A stretch of DNA of 64,000 nt from Peptoclostridium sp. (GTDB lineage: Bacteria > Bacillota > Clostridia > Peptostreptococcales > Peptostreptococcaceae): the NCBI RefSeq assembly GCF_009881055.1, contig NZ_WXFG01000020.1, positions 49,739-113,738 of the forward strand, in the 5' to 3' direction. The first letter of the stretch is position 1. The number at the start of each line of letters is the position of its first letter. Made by a program: the position numbers and the translations under genes. The notes under the pieces are model-generated. The model ran no database searches, had not been told where the DNA came from, and worked only from the letters and a program-made list of their open reading frames with translations. Shown here in pieces: positions 60,320 through 64,000 of the stretch.

Positions 60320-62812
60320 TTATTCTCGGGTCAGTGCCTTTGCAATTTCCCACCAAAGTGTTGCAACGCCTGCCACGGCAACTGCATACATTAGCTTTAG
60401 TGGCTCAAGCGGCACCGTTCTGGCTATTTCATTTGCCGGTGGGAAGTATATTATTGTAAGAAGCATTGCTGCAACTGCTATATTTATTGTCCATATGACC
60501 TTGTCCTTTATGAAATTAACAATACCTGCTACTGCATATTCCGTACTTGACTGATTCACATAGACCAAAATTATATTGGATATTATCATAACAGCAAGGG
60601 CAAAGGTTCTAGCTTCATTTTCAGAACTTCCGCCCTGCAGCAGATAGTAGTATGATCCGAATGCAGCCGCGAATATGGCAAGTCCCTGGAGTATGGATTT
60701 TGCCATGAGATTTTTTGTCACTAGCGGCTCCTTAGGATTCCTCGGAGGCCTTTCCATAATATTTTTCTCTGCTGGCTGTCTTTCGAACACTATCGAGCAC
60801 GTGGAGTCAATCACCAGCTCCAAAAGCACTATGTGTATAGGCAGTAGCATCAGCGGCATGTGCATAAGCGGAACTACCAGCGCCATGAGGGCTATTGGAA
60901 TGTGGATAACAAAAATGTACCCTATGGCTTTTCTTATGTTGTCATATATCCGCCTGCCGTCTCTTACCGTATCGACAATGGTTGTGAAGTTATCATCCAG
61001 CAAAATCATGTCGGAGGCTTCGCGAGCAACGCCAGTACCCCTCATGCCCATTGCCACGCCTATATCAGAGTATTTGAGCGCTGGAGCATCATTTACTCCG
61101 TCTCCCGTCATTGCTGCTATCTCGCCATTTTGCTTGAGCGCCTTGACAATTCTCAGCTTGTGTCTTGGAATCACCCTGGCAAAAATGTTCGCATGCCTTA
61201 CAGCATCTCTAAGCTGTTCATCGCCCATATTGTCTATTTGTTTGCCTGTTACCACATCATCGCAATTATCAAGCCCTATCTGGCATGCTATGGAACGTGC
61301 CGTAACCCCATTGTCTCCGGTTATCATTACAACTCTTATTCCAGCCCCCTTGCAGAGCCTTATTGAATCAGGGACTGATTCCCGTGGTGGATCCGCAAGA
61401 CCTATGAGCCCTACAAAATCAAGTCTATTTTCTGAAAGTTCTTCAGGTATAGTATCAAAACCGTTTCTGTGTGCAACGGCTATTACTCTTAGGCCTTTTT
61501 CAGACATACTGTTTTGGAAATCATCTATAATATTCTTTTGAGTGTCATCCAGCATGCAAAGGGGCAGTATGCTTTCAGGAGAACCTTTCGCTGTCAGATA
61601 CGGCTTTCCTCCCACCTCCCAAACATGACCCATCATCTTGGTTTCAGAACTGAACGGGTACTCAAACAGCAGCTCCTTGTCAAAAAGCTCCTCCTTGTTT
61701 ATATGATGTACCTGAACATATTCCAGTATCGCCTTTTCCATAGGATCAAACGGCTCCGTTTCACATGCAAGCCCTGCAACCTCAAGCAATACTCCGTGAC
61801 CTGTGTCTGGTTTTGTCCATGTATCCCTTACTGCCATCTGGTTCATTGTAAGAGTACCTGTTTTGTCCACGCATAGTACTGTAACTGAACCCAACGTTTC
61901 AACCGAAGGCATGCGCCTTATCAGGGAGTTCTTGTTTGCAAGCCTCCAGGCCCCCATTGAAAGAAATATTGTAAGCACCACCGGAAACTCTTCGGGAATC
62001 ATGGCCATAGCCAGGGTTACTCCCGAAAGAATTCCGGATACCACGCTGCCGCTGTGCAAATATGTCACCAGGAAAACCATCACAAAAAGTACAAATCCTA
62101 TAACTGCACAGACCTTCACAAGCCACCTTGTCTGCTTTTCAAGCGGCGTGGGCTCGCTCTCCACCGACGCCACATCAAGTCCAATCTTGCCGTACTCAGT
62201 TTCAAGCCCTATGCTTGTTACTTTTATTATAGCCGTGCCCTGAGTAACCATTGTGCTGGCATAGCATCTGTCCCTTCTCCAGTGAGCTTCCTGTTCCTCT
62301 TGCACAACTTCAAGCTTTTTCCATACAACCTCTGACTCACCCGTGAGAATTGACTCATCAATTCCAAGGTCAAACATCTCAACAATTTCACCGTCAGCAG
62401 GTATCTTTTCGCCTTCCTCCACAATGAAAATATCTCCCACACAAAGCAGCCGGCTGTCTACATCTTCCAGCTCGCCGTTTCTTATAACCCTCACTCTTTG
62501 TGCCGACAAATCCTTGAGAGCCTTTAGCGTCTTGTCAGTCCGCCATTCCTGGAACATTTCAATAGCGGCTATGACAACTACAAAAACCAGCATCGTGGTA
62601 CCGTCTCTTGGTTCACCCAGAAAAAAATATACTGCCGCAGCTACAAATAGAAGAATAAACATGGGTTCTTCGAATACATGCAAAATCTTGTGCAGTATGT
62701 TTTCTTTCTTCTCTGGCACTATTTCGTTGTAACCATGCTTTTCTTGCAGCTTGGCAACCTCTTCGGATGTGAGCCCGAAGTAATCCCCCTTGAATCCATT
62801 GAACTTTGGCAT
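60320..62812 (-). CDS. Cation-transporting P2-type ATPase, PEEFP variant
   Basis: 830 aa. N-terminal cation-ATPase domain (FGLTSEEVAKLQEKHGYN), actuator ILTGESEVV, phosphorylation site VDKTGTLTMNQM, hinge MTGDGVNDAPALKYSDIG, and about ten transmembrane helices. M4 reads IPEEFPVVLT where Ca2+ pumps have PEGLP, and M6 reads LLELVIDSTCSIVFE where SERCA has NxxTDxxP. Ion specificity therefore cannot be called; it belongs to a bacterial branch near Ca2+/PMR1 pumps. ATG at 62812 follows AGGGGGG; the longer frame is leader RNA. Confidence 0.93.
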   Translation of the reverse strand: MPKFNGFKGDYFGLTSEEVAKLQEKHGYNEIVPEKKENILHKILHVFEEPMFILLFVAAAVYFFLGEPRDGTTMLVFVVVIAAIEMFQEWRTDKTLKALKDLSAQRVRVIRNGELEDVDSRLLCVGDIFIVEEGEKIPADGEIVEMFDLGIDESILTGESEVVWKKLEVVQEEQEAHWRRDRCYASTMVTQGTAIIKVTSIGLETEYGKIGLDVASVESEPTPLEKQTRWLVKVCAVIGFVLFVMVFLVTYLHSGSVVSGILSGVTLAMAMIPEEFPVVLTIFLSMGAWRLANKNSLIRRMPSVETLGSVTVLCVDKTGTLTMNQMAVRDTWTKPDTGHGVLLEVAGLACETEPFDPMEKAILEYVQVHHINKEELFDKELLFEYPFSSETKMMGHVWEVGGKPYLTAKGSPESILPLCMLDDTQKNIIDDFQNSMSEKGLRVIAVAHRNGFDTIPEELSENRLDFVGLIGLADPPRESVPDSIRLCKGAGIRVVMITGDNGVTARSIACQIGLDNCDDVVTGKQIDNMGDEQLRDAVRHANIFARVIPRHKLRIVKALKQNGEIAAMTGDGVNDAPALKYSDIGVAMGMRGTGVAREASDMILLDDNFTTIVDTVRDGRRIYDNIRKAIGYIFVIHIPIALMALVVPLMHMPLMLLPIHIVLLELVIDSTCSIVFERQPAEKNIMERPPRNPKEPLVTKNLMAKSILQGLAIFAAAFGSYYYLLQGGSSENEARTFALAVMIISNIILVYVNQSSTEYAVAGIVNFIKDKVIWTINIAVAAMLLTIIYFPPANEIARTVPLEPLKLMYAVAVAGVATLWWEIAKALTRE

Positions 62813-62826
62813 AAATATCCCCCCTA

Positions 62827-62945
62827 ACAAAAAAACCTGTGGAACCATGAAAAAACGGTCCCACAGGTAATATTTACCTGCTGCCAGCAAATTGCCAGCC
62901 GAGCTATACGCACTTGGAATCCAAGCACATAGCCTGCTCCAAAAC
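62827..62945 (-). promoter_or_regulatory. Structured attenuator-like leader of the P-type ATPase gene
   Basis: Minus strand: a nested stem GAGC..CTAT..CTTGG-att-CCAAG..ATAG..CTC (about 62937-62900), then GGCTGGCAATTTGCTGGCAGC, a CAGGTAAATATTACCTG hairpin (62882-62866), and a terminator ACCTGTGG(g)ACC...GGT(t)CCACAGGT with TTTTTTTG (62868-62827). The terminator's 5' arm overlaps the CAGGTAA...TTACCTG hairpin, so two exclusive folds are possible, as in riboswitches. It does not match the yybP-ykoY, NiCo or M-box patterns I know. Confidence 0.55.
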
Positions 62946-63055
62946 ATATTTGTTATTTGAGATAATAATACCCATTTATATTATATATTAAAAAAACAAA
63001 AACAGCTTTTTATCAATCGCTGACTTTATCAGCTCAATCTCATTGATTCAAAATA

Positions 63056-63882
<827 letters not shown>

Positions 63883-63925
63883 GTGAACCTCCCATGACTA
63901 AAGTCACGGGCTTCTGTCTCTCGAC
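63883..63925 (-). mobile_element. IS200/IS605-type element end (imperfect hairpin)
   Basis: CCC(a)TGACT-aa-AGTCA(c)GGG (63892-63911) is the subterminal imperfect hairpin typical of IS200/IS605 ends, usually seen as GCCCGTGACTTTAGTCATGGG just past tnpB. It lies about 30 nt after the tnpB-like stop. Confidence 0.7.
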
Positions 63926-63941
63926 ATCATTTTCCTGCTTC

Positions 63942-64000
63942 TCAGACCGACCTTACTGCATCGCATTCTCCACAGGCGTTAATTCGGATAGTTCCTACCC
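63942..64000 (-). CDS. tnpB: C-terminal end of TnpB (IS200/IS605 accessory nuclease), truncated by window edge
   Basis: The last ~19 codons on the minus strand read VGTIRINACGECDAVRSV then TGA, close to the common TnpB C terminus GTxEINACG. Immediately followed by the element end. In such elements the tnpB 3' end and the right end also encode the guide (omega) RNA. Only the tail is visible, so integrity cannot be judged. Confidence 0.65.
   Translation of the reverse strand, partial: VGTIRINACGECDAVRSV

Overview
The window looks like chromosome of a low-to-medium GC, strictly anaerobic Firmicute (class Clostridia) that ferments amino acids. The signs are a glycine reductase operon (grdE-grdA-grdB) with two in-frame UGA selenocysteine codons, a third probable selenoprotein (HesB-like), a trimeric [FeFe] hydrogenase (hydABC), a PPi-type phosphofructokinase, a Na+-type ATP synthase c subunit and Firmicute-style T-box, TPP and glycine riboswitches. 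The set resembles Peptoclostridium/Eubacterium acidaminophilum-type organisms, but that placement is inference. No rRNA, tRNA, CRISPR array or prophage was seen. The only mobile DNA is an IS200/IS605-type end at the right edge.

Layout. 1-8.7 kb (minus strand): translation genes pheT(partial)-pheS with a Phe T-box, an rRNA methyltransferase, the ktrAB K+ system, infC-rpmI-rplT with a leader, and thrS with a T-box. 8.7-17.5 kb: a small alarmone synthetase, DUF445, a HesB-like selenoprotein, a lone full-length HsdR homologue whose nuclease and motor motifs are all degraded, then a sensory [FeFe] hydrogenase-like protein paired with a PP2C phosphatase, and a DUF6873 protein. 17.5-20.7 kb: grdEAB. 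21-27 kb: housekeeping (degV, trmL, DUF2225, VanW/G5, nth, DUF503, TetR, TatD). 27-30 kb: a TPP-riboswitch-controlled pyrimidine/thiamine ABC importer. 30-38 kb: nfo, ArsR-like regulator, TGS-uridine kinase fusion, sugar isomerase fold, lepB overlapping an orphan Csm6-like HEPN protein, MltG-like anchor, pfp, bcp.

38-41.3 kb: a glycine riboswitch followed by a probable lipS1-lipS2-lipM lipoylation operon. 41.3-41.75 kb: an unexplained string of perfect hairpins between convergent genes. 41.8-49.9 kb: PrsW, lrgAB, hydABC, a TIGR01212 radical SAM protein and an ECF S component. 50.0-51.0 kb: a tandem glycine riboswitch with an intrinsic terminator controlling three tiny (43-45 aa) paralogous one-helix membrane peptides, each with the core LVGxFS. 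This is the best candidate for an undescribed system. 51-58.9 kb: MATE transporter, a 1.4k-residue fused acyl-CoA dehydratase activase-like protein divergent from a TetR regulator with overlapping palindromic operators, and mnmA. 58.9-64 kb: two lipoproteins (one rhodanese), a PEEFP-type P-ATPase behind a structured attenuator-like leader, an isolated atpE, and the tnpB/IS end.

How it fits together: glycine is the common thread. The glycine reductase consumes it. One glycine riboswitch controls lipoyl cofactor assembly, which the glycine cleavage H protein would need. A second glycine riboswitch controls the small membrane peptides. HydABC and the sensory hydrogenase would dispose of or sense the reducing power produced.
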